The notes under the pieces were generated by a model, which worked only from the letters and a program-made list of their open reading frames with translations, ran no database searches and had not been told where the DNA came from. Positions 1 to 5,998 of a stretch of 20,424 nt of DNA are shown here, in pieces (positions within the stretch are counted from its first letter, which is position 1; each line of letters begins with the position of its first letter). The stretch comes from an uncultured Clostridia bacterium. GTDB taxonomy: Bacteria > Bacillota > Clostridia > TANB77 > CAG-508. The DNA is taken from the NCBI GenBank assembly GCA_934122385.1, contig CAKOWP010000021.1, positions 1 through 20,424 on the forward strand. Direction: 5' to 3'. A program made the translations under genes and the position numbers.

Positions 1-1
1 T

Positions 2-538
2 ACAAGATTATATAATTATCCAATTGAAGAATGGAAAGGTGGAAAAGTACACAAGATAAGAGATTCAGTATTACACTTAATGAGAGGGGAAATCTTTGAC
101 ATTGACAATAAAAAAATATTTGCTTTTGGTGGTGCTAGATCGCATGATATTCAAGATGGAATATTGAATTTAGATGAAGAAGAAAAAATATATGAGTATC
201 GTAAAAGAGGAGCATATTTTAGAATTAGAGATTTTTCGTGGTGGGATTTAGAATTGCCAATTGAAGAAGAAATGCAAAATGGAATAAGTAATTTAGAAAA
301 AGTAAATTATAAAGTTGATTATGTAATTTCCCATTGTTGTCCAACAAGTATACAAGTATTACTTGGCGGAGGAATATATAAGAAAGATTATCTTACAGAT
401 TACTTACAAGAAATATCAGAAAAATTAGATTTTAAGAAATGGTATTTTGGACACTATCATGGTAACAAACAAGTAAATTCTCAATATATATTGCTTTATG
501 AGAATATTATACCATTGGAATTTAAGAGTATATTTTAA
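2..538 (+). CDS. Metallophosphoesterase, 5'-truncated by window edge
   Basis: This is the C-terminal part of a calcineurin-like metallophosphoesterase. The reading frame is open from base 2 to the stop at 536-538, and the residues before the first ATG (base 80) fit the family: an arginine-leucine-tyrosine start followed by EEWKGGKVHKIRDSVLHLMR. The true start therefore lies left of the window and the ATG at 80 is probably internal. Visible metal-ligand regions are FGGARSHD, the histidine in ISHCCPTS and the terminal FGHYHG (GHxH) motif; the first metal motif (DxH) and the GDxxD and GNH motifs must be outside the window. Such enzymes hydrolyse phosphodiesters or phosphomonoesters, but the substrate cannot be told from sequence. 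It is followed after 18 bases by an ASCH gene in the same direction, so the two are probably co-transcribed. The family call is confident; the role is not. Confidence 0.85.
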   Translation, partial: TRLYNYPIEEWKGGKVHKIRDSVLHLMRGEIFDIDNKKIFAFGGARSHDIQDGILNLDEEEKIYEYRKRGAYFRIRDFSWWDLELPIEEEMQNGISNLEKVNYKVDYVISHCCPTSIQVLLGGGIYKKDYLTDYLQEISEKLDFKKWYFGHYHGNKQVNSQYILLYENIIPLEFKSIF

Positions 539-556
539 GAAAGAGGTAGAATAGAT

Positions 557-904
557 ATGAAATATATAATGAAATTAAATCCAAAATATTTTGAATATAT
601 GAAAAATGGAACTAAGAGAATAGAAATTAGATTGAATGATGAAAAAAGAAAAGATCTAAAAATAGGAGATGAAATTATATTTCAAAAAGAACCTGAATTA
701 AAAGAAGAGTTATATACTCAAATAGTAAGTTTGAATATAAAAAGAAATTTTAAGGAATTGATAGAAAAAATAGATGTTAGTGAATATTCTGACAAAAGTG
801 AATCTGAAGGAAAATTCTTAAATGATTTATATAAATTTTATACAAAGGAACAAGAAGAAAAATACGGAGTTGTAGGAATACAAATAAAAATTAGAAAGGA
901 GTAG
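557..904 (+). CDS. ASCH-domain (PUA-fold) protein
   Basis: This is a 115-residue single-domain protein. The opening MKYIMKLNPKYFEYMKNGTK followed by RIEIRLNDEKR and KIGDEIIF is the usual ASCH layout: a first strand, a helix ending in NGxK, an E-x-R strand and a G-D turn. ASCH domains are PUA-like and are thought to bind RNA or modified nucleotides; some small bacterial ASCH proteins are nucleoside amidohydrolases or ribonucleases. An AAGAGG ribosome binding site (541-546) precedes the ATG by 10 bases. The stop (902-904) is two bases before the start of the PIN-domain gene, so translation is probably coupled. It is one of three PUA-fold modules within 3 kb. The family assignment is fairly secure, but no substrate can be given. 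Confidence 0.75.
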   Translation: MKYIMKLNPKYFEYMKNGTKRIEIRLNDEKRKDLKIGDEIIFQKEPELKEELYTQIVSLNIKRNFKELIEKIDVSEYSDKSESEGKFLNDLYKFYTKEQEEKYGVVGIQIKIRKE

Positions 905-906
905 GA

Positions 907-1653
907 ATGAAAGAGAAAATATTACTAGATACAAATATGATGATATATCTTTTAGATGATCATATATTAGATGAAAAGATTTCAAAATTGACTAAAATAT
1001 TATATGATTCTGATAAATATGTAATTGCAATACATCCAAATACAATAGTGGAAGCTAGAAAAATAAAAGATCAAAATAAAAAAGATATATTTATTTCAAA
1101 ATTAAGAGTATATAAAATAATAGAAAATCCACCAAGAGCAACAGAAGATTTTAATAAACAACTGGGTTTTAAAAATAAGAATGATCTGATAGATAATGAA
1201 ATGTTATATGCGGTTGAAAGAAATTGCGTGAGTTTTTTTATCACAAATGATAAAGAATTATTAAAAAAAGCAGAGATTTTAAATTTAAATGATAGAGTTT
1301 TATCGATAGATGAAGCAATAAATAAATTTAAGCAAGAAGAAAAAGTTGTTGTAGAAACTCCTGTATTTATAAAAAAGGAATTTTTGTATAATATGGATTT
1401 AAATGATGATTTCTTTACAACATTAAGATTTGATTATAAAGGATTTGATAACTGGTTCATTAAAAAGCAGAGAAATGAAGAAATGGCATATGTTACAATG
1501 ACAAAAGATAATAAGGTTACATCATTTTTAATGTTAAAAGAGGAGGATGAAAATGAGGATTATTCTACATTTGAAAAACCATTTAGTCCTGCAAAGAGAA
1601 TAAAAGTTTCTACATTTAAAGTGTCGGATACAGGAAAGAAGATAGGAGAATGA
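907..1653 (+). CDS. PIN domain plus N-terminal half of GNAT domain (gene cut by in-frame TGA)
   Basis: This 248-residue reading frame begins with a PIN-type nuclease domain (about residues 1-130). It has LLDTNMMIYLL carrying the first acidic residue, NTIVEAR with the glutamate, and FFITNDKELL with the late acidic residue. From about residue 155 it enters a GNAT-like acetyltransferase region that reaches KVSDTGKKIGE, the start of the acetyl-CoA loop, and then hits TGA at 1651-1653. The frame stays open after that codon and the reading continues directly as the rest of a GNAT fold, so this is most likely the first half of a single PIN-GNAT-PUA protein of about 494 residues broken by one nonsense change. 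An AAAGGAG site (896-902) serves the ATG. PIN domains cut RNA, often as toxins. The PIN part alone could still be functional. Confidence 0.7.
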   Translation: MKEKILLDTNMMIYLLDDHILDEKISKLTKILYDSDKYVIAIHPNTIVEARKIKDQNKKDIFISKLRVYKIIENPPRATEDFNKQLGFKNKNDLIDNEMLYAVERNCVSFFITNDKELLKKAEILNLNDRVLSIDEAINKFKQEEKVVVETPVFIKKEFLYNMDLNDDFFTTLRFDYKGFDNWFIKKQRNEEMAYVTMTKDNKVTSFLMLKEEDENEDYSTFEKPFSPAKRIKVSTFKVSDTGKKIGE

Positions 1654-1665
1654 TTTATAAAAATA

Positions 1666-2391
1666 ATGGTAAATGAGGCAATTCAAAAAAATGTTGATGA
1701 AATATATGTGACTACTTTTGAAAAACAAGAATCATTAATATATTTATTAAAACAATATGGTTTTAGTCTATTCACACATAAAAACACAAAAAAAAGTGAT
1801 GATAAAATAGAAAGAGAAGCCATATATGTTAAAAACATGAAAGATAAAAGTCAATATCCATACGTACAGATAAAAGATCAAGGAATTTTTATTTTTCCAG
1901 TAATTCCTAAATATCATAAATTATTATTTGAGGATGCAGAAGGATCATATCAAATAAGTATTGATGATACGCAAGGTAAAAATACATCAGCCAATGCAAT
2001 AAAAAAGGCGTTTATTTCAAATGCAAAAAGGAAGAATATAAAACCTGGAGATATTGTCCTATTTTATGCTTCACATAATAAAAAGGCTATAACGACACTA
2101 GGAATTGTAGAAACTACATGGAATGAATTTGAATCTCAAGAAGAAATATTCAATATAGTGAGAAAAAGAACAGCTTATGATAAAGAAGAGTTAAAATTGG
2201 TAACCCATTTAGATAGTTTAGTGATAATGTTTAAACACTATATAACGTTTAAAAATCCAATTACATATAATTATTTATATAATAATGGGATAGTAAAAGG
2301 ATATATTCAGGGACCGATAAGTATAGAAAAAGAAGATTTAGAAAAAATAATAGAAGAAAGTCAAACACAAAATATGTTTGAAATAAACTAA
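1666..2391 (+). CDS. C-terminal GNAT half plus PUA/EVE-like domain (second half of the split gene)
   Basis: This 241-residue frame is in the same phase as the PIN gene (the starts differ by 759 bases, 253 codons) and follows its TGA by 12 bases. Residues 1-60 complete a GNAT fold, with NVDEIYVTTFEKQESLIYLLKQYGF as the typical last strand and helix (quoted here as NVDEIYVTTF then QESLIYLLKQYGF). Residues from about 70 onward (FPVIPKYHKLLF, KNIKPGDIVLFYASH, ITTLGIVE) look like a PUA/EVE-type domain that may bind RNA or modified bases. No well-placed ribosome binding site precedes the ATG: the nearest AGGAG is at 1644-1648, 17 bases away. It would have to be made by readthrough or reinitiation, or not at all. 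A terminator follows at once. This is probably a pseudogene fragment unless readthrough occurs. Confidence 0.6.
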   Translation: MVNEAIQKNVDEIYVTTFEKQESLIYLLKQYGFSLFTHKNTKKSDDKIEREAIYVKNMKDKSQYPYVQIKDQGIFIFPVIPKYHKLLFEDAEGSYQISIDDTQGKNTSANAIKKAFISNAKRKNIKPGDIVLFYASHNKKAITTLGIVETTWNEFESQEEIFNIVRKRTAYDKEELKLVTHLDSLVIMFKHYITFKNPITYNYLYNNGIVKGYIQGPISIEKEDLEKIIEESQTQNMFEIN

Positions 2392-2419
2392 AAGATGCAC
2401 TAAAAATGCATCTTTTTTT
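2391..2419 (+). terminator. Intrinsic terminator after the PIN-GNAT-PUA gene
   Basis: A perfect 9-bp stem, AAAGATGCA (2391-2399) with TGCATCTTT (2407-2415), encloses a 7-nt loop and runs into seven T residues (2413-2419). It overlaps the last base of the upstream stop codon and separates the phosphoesterase-ASCH-PIN run from the XRE-ASCH unit. Confidence 0.85.
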
Positions 2420-2430
2420 GTACGAAAGTA

Positions 2431-2459
2431 TTTACAAGTCAATAATTTTAGTATATAAT
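2431..2459 (+). promoter_or_regulatory. Promoter of the XRE-ASCH unit
   Basis: TTTACA (2431-2436) and TATAAT (2454-2459) are separated by 17 bases, a near-consensus housekeeping promoter. It sits just downstream of the previous terminator. Transcription would start near 2466, inside a large palindrome, and leave a leader of roughly 40 nt before the XRE start at 2506. Confidence 0.75.
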
Positions 2460-2494
2460 ATTAACAAATATGCTTATAAGCATATTTGTTAATA
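2459..2494. promoter_or_regulatory. 36-bp perfect palindrome, probable XRE operator
   Basis: The 18-base half TATTAACAAATATGCTTA is followed without a gap by its exact reverse complement. The palindrome starts on the last base of the -10 box, covers the expected transcription start and ends just before the AAAGGAG ribosome binding site of the XRE gene. A protein bound here would block transcription, and the RNA hairpin could also affect translation. Its position directly in front of an XRE repressor gene suggests autoregulation. It is not a terminator because no T-tract follows. Confidence 0.75.
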
Positions 2495-2505
2495 AAGGAG
2501 AAAAA

Positions 2506-2868
2506 ATGAGTAAAAAATTTGGAGAACTGGTGAGAGAGTATAGAGGAAAAAAGACCTTAAAAGAGCTTGGAGATGAAATTGGAATTACATCTGCTTATTT
2601 ATCTGATATTGAAAAAGGTAATAGATTTCCGTCTGAAGATAAATTAGACAAGCTAATAAAAGTATTTGAATTAAGAGATAAGAAAAAAAATAATTTTTAC
2701 GATTTGGTAGCAAAAGAAAGTAAAAATAAATATAAAGTTTCAGGAGATATAGCGGAATATATTATGAAAAATGAATATTTAAGAAATTTTATTAGGATTG
2801 CCAAAGAAAAGAAATTAGATAATTTGTATTGGAAAGATAAAATAAAAGAACTAGAAAGAGAGGTATAA
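2506..2868 (+). CDS. XRE-family HTH transcriptional regulator
   Basis: The product is 120 residues. The N-terminal 60 residues form a Cro/CI-type helix-turn-helix: FGELVREYRG, then LKELGDEIGITSAYLSDIEK with the recognition helix, then GNRFPSEDKLDKLIKVF. The rest is helical and charged and may dimerise. I place the start at 2506, not at the in-frame ATG at 2470, because AAAGGAG (2494-2500) lies 5 bases before it and the upstream ATG lies inside the palindrome and has no ribosome binding site. The gene is followed after 5 bases by an ASCH gene, and the pair resembles a regulator plus effector unit, possibly toxin-antitoxin-like. Likely regulation is self-repression through the 36-bp palindrome. 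The DNA-binding role is confident; what it senses is unknown. Confidence 0.85.
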   Translation: MSKKFGELVREYRGKKTLKELGDEIGITSAYLSDIEKGNRFPSEDKLDKLIKVFELRDKKKNNFYDLVAKESKNKYKVSGDIAEYIMKNEYLRNFIRIAKEKKLDNLYWKDKIKELEREV

Positions 2869-2873
2869 ATGTT

Positions 2874-3242
2874 ATGTGTAATATTTTAATTTCTATAAAC
2901 CCAGAACATGTAGAAAATATTTTCAATGGTAGTAAAAAATATGAATATAGAAAAATTAGATGTAAGCAAGATATAGATAAAATAATAATCTATTCAACAT
3001 ATCCAATTATGAAGGTTGTAGGAGAAGCAAAAGTTGAGGAGATTTTAGAAGATTCTCCTGACAATATCTGGGAAGAAACTAAAAAATATTCAGGAATAGA
3101 TTTTAAATTCTATAAAAAATATTTTAAAGATAGGAGTAAGGCAATTGCTTATAAACTAACTAATATAAAAAAATACAATGACCCAAAAGATTTAGCTAGT
3201 TATGGCATAAAAGCAGCTCCACAATCTTTTATATATGTATAA
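2874..3242 (+). CDS. ASCH-domain protein paired with the XRE regulator
   Basis: This 122-residue protein has the ASCH/PUA pattern: ILISINPEHVENIFNGSKKY followed by EYRKIRCKQDIDKIIIY, then a VVGEAKVEEIL strand and a late strand YKLTNIKKYN. The NGxKxYEYRK stretch is the conserved substrate-facing segment of this family. The start at 2874 has AGAGAGG (2857-2863) 10 bases upstream; another ATG at 2869 is in a different frame and encodes nothing. It lies 5 bases after the XRE gene, so the two are one operon. Its relation to the ASCH protein at 557-904 is only fold-level. Possible roles are RNA binding or nucleoside or RNA modification; the sequence does not decide. Confidence 0.75.
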   Translation: MCNILISINPEHVENIFNGSKKYEYRKIRCKQDIDKIIIYSTYPIMKVVGEAKVEEILEDSPDNIWEETKKYSGIDFKFYKKYFKDRSKAIAYKLTNIKKYNDPKDLASYGIKAAPQSFIYV

Positions 3243-3275
3243 ATACCAGAAGAAAATTAATTATTCTGGTATTTT
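3241..3275. terminator. Terminator between convergent genes
   Basis: An 11-bp perfect inverted repeat, AAATACCAGAA (3241-3251) and TTCTGGTATTT (3264-3274), has a 12-nt loop and sits exactly between the stop of the ASCH gene and the stop of the leftward gene at 3279. The T-run is short on the plus strand, and an A/T-rich flank on the other side may allow use in both directions. Confidence 0.65.
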
Positions 3276-3278
3276 AGA

Positions 3279-3575
3279 CTATTTCTCAAAACATCCCATA
3301 ACTATCTGAGAACCATCCACAAACCCATTTCTATAATACTTCTCATTCCAATAATCAAGATACCTCATAAAATCATCATACAACTTATCAAGTTGAGACG
3401 GAACAAACTGCCTATTATCTTTAGAAACATTATGCAAAATCCTTTCACAAAACTTATCAAAATTCAAACTATGCTTATAATCCTCATCAGAAAGCTGGCA
3501 AAGCAAAGTATCCTCTCTAAAAGCCAACCATTCCTTTAATATATCATCATCATTAACTTCTCTAAAATTAACCAT
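3279..3575 (-). CDS. Hypothetical protein following tnpV
   Basis: I do not recognise this 98-residue protein. It is acidic and aromatic-rich with no signal peptide or membrane segment. It ends in a helical stretch, LDKLYDDFMRYLDYWNEKYY, followed by NGFVDGSQIVMG; a terminal GF-x-DG/LG pattern of this kind occurs in small proteins of clostridial mobile elements. An AGGAGG site is 8 bases before the ATG and overlaps the end of the TnpV gene, 12 bases away, so the two are translated together. The ribosome-binding-site-to-start stretch closely resembles that of tnpV (AGGAGGTTTTAGATATG against TGGAGGTTTTGATATG). It is probably cargo or an accessory gene of the same element. Confidence 0.6.
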   Translation of the reverse strand: MVNFREVNDDDILKEWLAFREDTLLCQLSDEDYKHSLNFDKFCERILHNVSKDNRQFVPSQLDKLYDDFMRYLDYWNEKYYRNGFVDGSQIVMGCFEK

Positions 3576-3587
3576 ATCTAAAACCTC

Positions 3588-3944
3588 CTATACATATATA
3601 ATCTCATTCAAAACAATTTCTTCAGCCTTATTTTTAAAATTATTCATAGCCTGAACCCACTCCATTTGATGATATTCCTTCAACAATTCATTAACATTTT
3701 CATTTTCTGCAAAGCTATTTATAAGTAAATTAACCTTATTACTAGCATCACTATCTATATTTAACAAATGTTGCTTCAAAGTACCACTGATAAGTAATTC
3801 AGTATAAAAAGGTATATAAAAAATTTTTAAATAATTTAACCTTAATCTTCCATATTTTCCAATATGCCAATTAGGTTGTTTAGGCAAACACAAATCAGGA
3901 ATAAAATAATTTCCTTCTCTATGATAAGTAATCTTATTATTCAT
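3588..3944 (-). CDS. tnpV: TnpV-like transposon protein
   Basis: This is a 118-residue protein of the TnpV family known from Tn4451-type mobilisable elements of clostridia. Family hallmarks are the opening ITYHREGNYFIPDLCLP, a G-x-YGRLRLNYLK segment, YTELLISGTLKQHL, and the closing EWVQAMNNFKNKAEEIVL followed by NEIIYV. Length matches the family (about 120). TnpV has been likened to excisionases, but its function is not established. GGAGG lies 8 bases before the ATG. No recombinase such as TnpX is encoded nearby, so this looks like a remnant or satellite of an element. The repeat-rich DNA immediately upstream (3985-4059) may be where such a protein or its recombinase binds. Confidence 0.8.
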   Translation of the reverse strand: MNNKITYHREGNYFIPDLCLPKQPNWHIGKYGRLRLNYLKIFYIPFYTELLISGTLKQHLLNIDSDASNKVNLLINSFAENENVNELLKEYHQMEWVQAMNNFKNKAEEIVLNEIIYV

Positions 3945-3984
3945 ATCAAAACCTCCAAAATAAAGTTAAGGTTTCCCATTATAA

Positions 3985-4059
3985 TTTGCGATTATAAACA
4001 CAAACTAAATTCGCAATAAAAACTACAAATTAATTTTGCAATAAAAATCACAAAACATG
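3985..4059. repeat. Three imperfect 25-bp tandem direct repeats
   Basis: Copies at 3985-4009, 4010-4034 and 4035-4059 share the pattern TTTGCRATNAAAANNACAAA. Copies two and three are the closest. The exact 25-base period and location just upstream of tnpV suggest protein binding sites, for instance arm sites for a recombinase or a directionality factor. They are too short and too diverged to be a CRISPR. Confidence 0.65.
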
Positions 4060-4080
4060 TTCAAAACCTGCCAAAAATGT

Positions 4081-4156
4081 TTGGGGAAAAGTTGGGGAAA
4101 AACACCTCAAAAAAGTTCAAAAAAACACATAAATGTTCTAAAAACCATTTCCCCAA
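4081..4156. repeat. GGGGAA direct and inverted repeat
   Basis: TTGGGGAAA occurs at 4081-4089 and again 11 bases later at 4092-4100, and its exact reverse complement TTTCCCCAA is at 4148-4156. The two direct copies are one helical turn apart, as in paired protein sites; the inverted copy could form a stem with either. G-runs are rare in this AT-rich window, which makes the three copies noticeable. Confidence 0.6.
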
Positions 4157-4280
4157 TTTTTATTGATAAATCAGCTAAAACCCTTGATTTCACTAAATTA
4201 CATAAACGTTTCAAGCACATCTCATAACCCGAAGCCCTTACCTCATCTAACTCACCACCAACCCAATCACCAAAAACATA

Positions 4281-4309
4281 TTTAAAAAATCAACAACAAA
4301 TGATATAAT
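4281..4309 (+). promoter_or_regulatory. Extended -10 promoter of the CYTH-methyltransferase gene
   Basis: TTTAAA (4281-4286), 17 bases, then TATAAT (4304-4309) with an upstream TGA giving an extended TGn -10. The same 10-mer ATGATATAAT recurs before cas6 and before the Nudix gene. The start codon at 4337 follows 28 bases later with AAAGGAAA as ribosome binding site. Confidence 0.65.
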
Positions 4310-4336
4310 TATAAAAAAGCGAAAGGAAAAGCAAAA

Positions 4337-5497
4337 ATGAGTCAAAAAAATAGCAACGAAATAACAATAAAAATAAAATGCAAACCAAACGAACTATACA
4401 AAATACTAGAAGAAAAAGGATACAAAATAACAAGAAAATTCACAATGGACGACACATATTTCATACCTAAAGAAACCAAATTAGACAAAAACAACACAAG
4501 AAAAATCCTATCAAAAGCAGTATTAGTAAGAGACATCAAAGACAAAACATCAGACAAAAGAACAAAACTAATAACATTCAAAATCAAAAACTATGACGAA
4601 TACGGCAATATAATAAGCCAAGAATCTACCAATTGTAATATTCTAGAAATAGACGAAGCAAAAGAATTACTAAAATCAATAGGATATAAAGAAATTATGA
4701 ATATAAAAGAAAATGACATAGTATACGAAAAAGATGGATTTGAATTAGCAATTAAAGATATAGAAAACGGCAACAATTTAATAGAAATAGAAGAAAATAA
4801 TGAATTAGATACCACAGAAAAATTAATCCAAAAAGTAAACGAAATAGGAATACCAATATATACAGATAACTATTTCATAAAAAAAGCAGAAATAGAATTA
4901 GATAAAATCTTAACAAAAAAGGCTAATACAGAAAAATTCTATGATAACACAAAAAATATGGAACCCAATTACACTGTTAGAAAATTTTTAAAATTAAATA
5001 TAGAACCAGGAGACGCAATAGAACTTGGATGTGGAGCGGGAAGAGATACAGTACGATTAATAAAAAAAGGATGGAATGTGCTTGCGATAGATAAAGAAGA
5101 TGTAGAATCTAGAATTACTGCAAGACTATCAAAAGAAGAACAAAAAAACTTTAAATTTTCAAATCAAAAATTTGAAAGTATAAAATTAGAAAAAAATAAT
5201 TTAGTCGTTGCCAATTTTAGCCTTCCATTTTGCAATAAAAACAACTTCAAAGAATTATGGAATAAAATAGACGAGAGCATTTTAAAAGATGGGTATTTTG
5301 TGGGCAATTTCTTTGGAGATAATGATGAATGGAAAAATAAAAAAGAGGAGATGACCTTCTTAACAAAAGAACAAGTGCTTGAACTTTTTAAAGATTATGA
5401 AATAATAGATTTTAAAGAAGTTGAAAAAGATGCTCTTACAGGTTTAGGAAAAATGAAACATTGGCATATATTTAATATAATAGCGAAAAAAATTTAG
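4337..5497 (+). CDS. CYTH domain - SAM methyltransferase fusion
   Basis: The product is 386 residues with two parts. Residues 1 to about 180 resemble a CYTH/CyaB-type triphosphate tunnel domain: EITIKIK near the start in place of the usual ExExK, LVRDIKDK and TFKIKNYDEYG strands, and an EIEENN acidic strand near residue 155. The fit is reasonable though the first motif is imperfect. Residues 190-386 are a class I methyltransferase: TEKFYDNTKNMEPNYTVRKF leads into IELGCGAGRDTVRLIKKGW (motif I from residue 228), with an acidic AIDKE strand end, VVANFSLPF (motif IV-like) and LKDGYFVGNFFGD. The second half resembles TehB/tellurite-type small methyltransferases. A triphosphate-binding domain fused to a methyltransferase is an unusual combination. 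The gene has its own promoter and is followed after 26 bases by a deformylase-like gene. Substrates are unknown. Confidence 0.75.
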   Translation: MSQKNSNEITIKIKCKPNELYKILEEKGYKITRKFTMDDTYFIPKETKLDKNNTRKILSKAVLVRDIKDKTSDKRTKLITFKIKNYDEYGNIISQESTNCNILEIDEAKELLKSIGYKEIMNIKENDIVYEKDGFELAIKDIENGNNLIEIEENNELDTTEKLIQKVNEIGIPIYTDNYFIKKAEIELDKILTKKANTEKFYDNTKNMEPNYTVRKFLKLNIEPGDAIELGCGAGRDTVRLIKKGWNVLAIDKEDVESRITARLSKEEQKNFKFSNQKFESIKLEKNNLVVANFSLPFCNKNNFKELWNKIDESILKDGYFVGNFFGDNDEWKNKKEEMTFLTKEQVLELFKDYEIIDFKEVEKDALTGLGKMKHWHIFNIIAKKI

Positions 5498-5523
5498 AAT
5501 TATAATAATTTAAGGAGAAAAAC

Positions 5524-5934
5524 ATGATAAAAGAAATAATAAAAGATGTAATGTTTTTATCACAAAAAGCCGAAAAAGCAACAAAGAAAGATAAATATAT
5601 AGCAAATGACTTACTAGATACATTAAAGGCTAATAGGGATAGATGTGTAGGACTTGCCGCAAACATGATAGGGTATAACAAATCAATAATTTGTGTATCA
5701 GGAGGATTATATGATTTTATAATGATAAATCCTATTATCACAAATAGAAGCGGAGAGTATGAAACAGAAGAAGGTTGCTTGTCTTTAATTGGAGAAAGAA
5801 AATGCAAGAGATATAAAGAAATTGAAGTAGATTATTTTGACATGAATTTTAACAAACAACACGGGAAATATACAGGATTTGTAGCAGAAATAATACAACA
5901 TGAAATTGACCATACAAATGGAATAATAATATAA
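5524..5934 (+). CDS. Short variant peptide deformylase
   Basis: This is a 136-residue member of the polypeptide deformylase family, metalloenzymes that remove the N-formyl group from new proteins. All three motifs are visible: VGLAANMIG (residues 42-50), EGCLS (83-87) with the metal-binding cysteine 85, and HEIDH (126-130). In motif I the usual glutamine of GLAAxQ is asparagine 47, a change typical of a divergent clostridial branch and one that affects the residue stabilising the transition state. The protein is shorter than standard Def (about 150-170), and no fmt gene is nearby, so it is probably a second, non-essential or specialised deformylase. AAGGAG (5512-5517) precedes the ATG. An intrinsic terminator follows directly. 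Confidence 0.85.
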   Translation: MIKEIIKDVMFLSQKAEKATKKDKYIANDLLDTLKANRDRCVGLAANMIGYNKSIICVSGGLYDFIMINPIITNRSGEYETEEGCLSLIGERKCKRYKEIEVDYFDMNFNKQHGKYTGFVAEIIQHEIDHTNGIII

Positions 5935-5937
5935 TTT

Positions 5938-5977
5938 AAAAATAGTAATTGCTTAATAAGTAGTTACTATTTTTTTA
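5938..5977 (+). terminator. Intrinsic terminator after the deformylase gene
   Basis: AATAGTAA (5941-5948) pairs with TTACTATT (5964-5971) around a 15-nt loop and is followed by a run of T (to 5977), preceded by a matching A-run. It isolates the CRISPR operon from upstream transcription. Confidence 0.75.
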
Positions 5978-5998
5978 TACATAATATAAAAAACGACA

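Larger units (their letters stand above)
3945..4336. other. Gene-free repeat-rich interval, probable element end
   Basis: No convincing gene is present. From left to right it holds the ribosome binding site of tnpV (minus strand), three imperfect 25-bp tandem repeats (3985-4059), a GGGGAA direct repeat with a distant inverted copy (4081-4156), a stretch richer in G and C than its surroundings (about 4195-4275) with a 14-nt match to the initiator tRNA anticodon arm (4221-4234), and the promoter of the CYTH-methyltransferase gene (TATAAT at 4304-4309). The combination resembles the terminal region of an integrated element. A minus-strand open stretch (stop at 4107-4109) exists but lacks a start codon. 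Confidence 0.5.

Noticed and set aside
907..2391. Recoding of TGA as a sense codon (in-frame TGA in the PIN-GNAT-PUA gene, TGA at an expected Trp in the transposase remnant, and no other gene here ending in TGA)
   Set aside because: All intact genes use TGG for Trp and none has an internal TGA. The transposase also has a TAA and frameshifts, so it is simply decayed. Absence of TGA stops in about 20 genes of an AT-rich genome is not surprising.
3985..4059. The 25-bp tandem repeats as a second, small CRISPR
   Set aside because: The copies are directly adjacent without spacers, diverge from each other and do not resemble the array's repeat.
4107..4285. Minus-strand open stretch reading GDWVGGELDEVRASGYEM and onward to a stop at 4107-4109
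   Set aside because: It looks protein-like for about 25 residues, but has no start codon before GYEM, no ribosome binding site and an implausible Phe-rich end. It may be a gene fragment, but cannot be supported.
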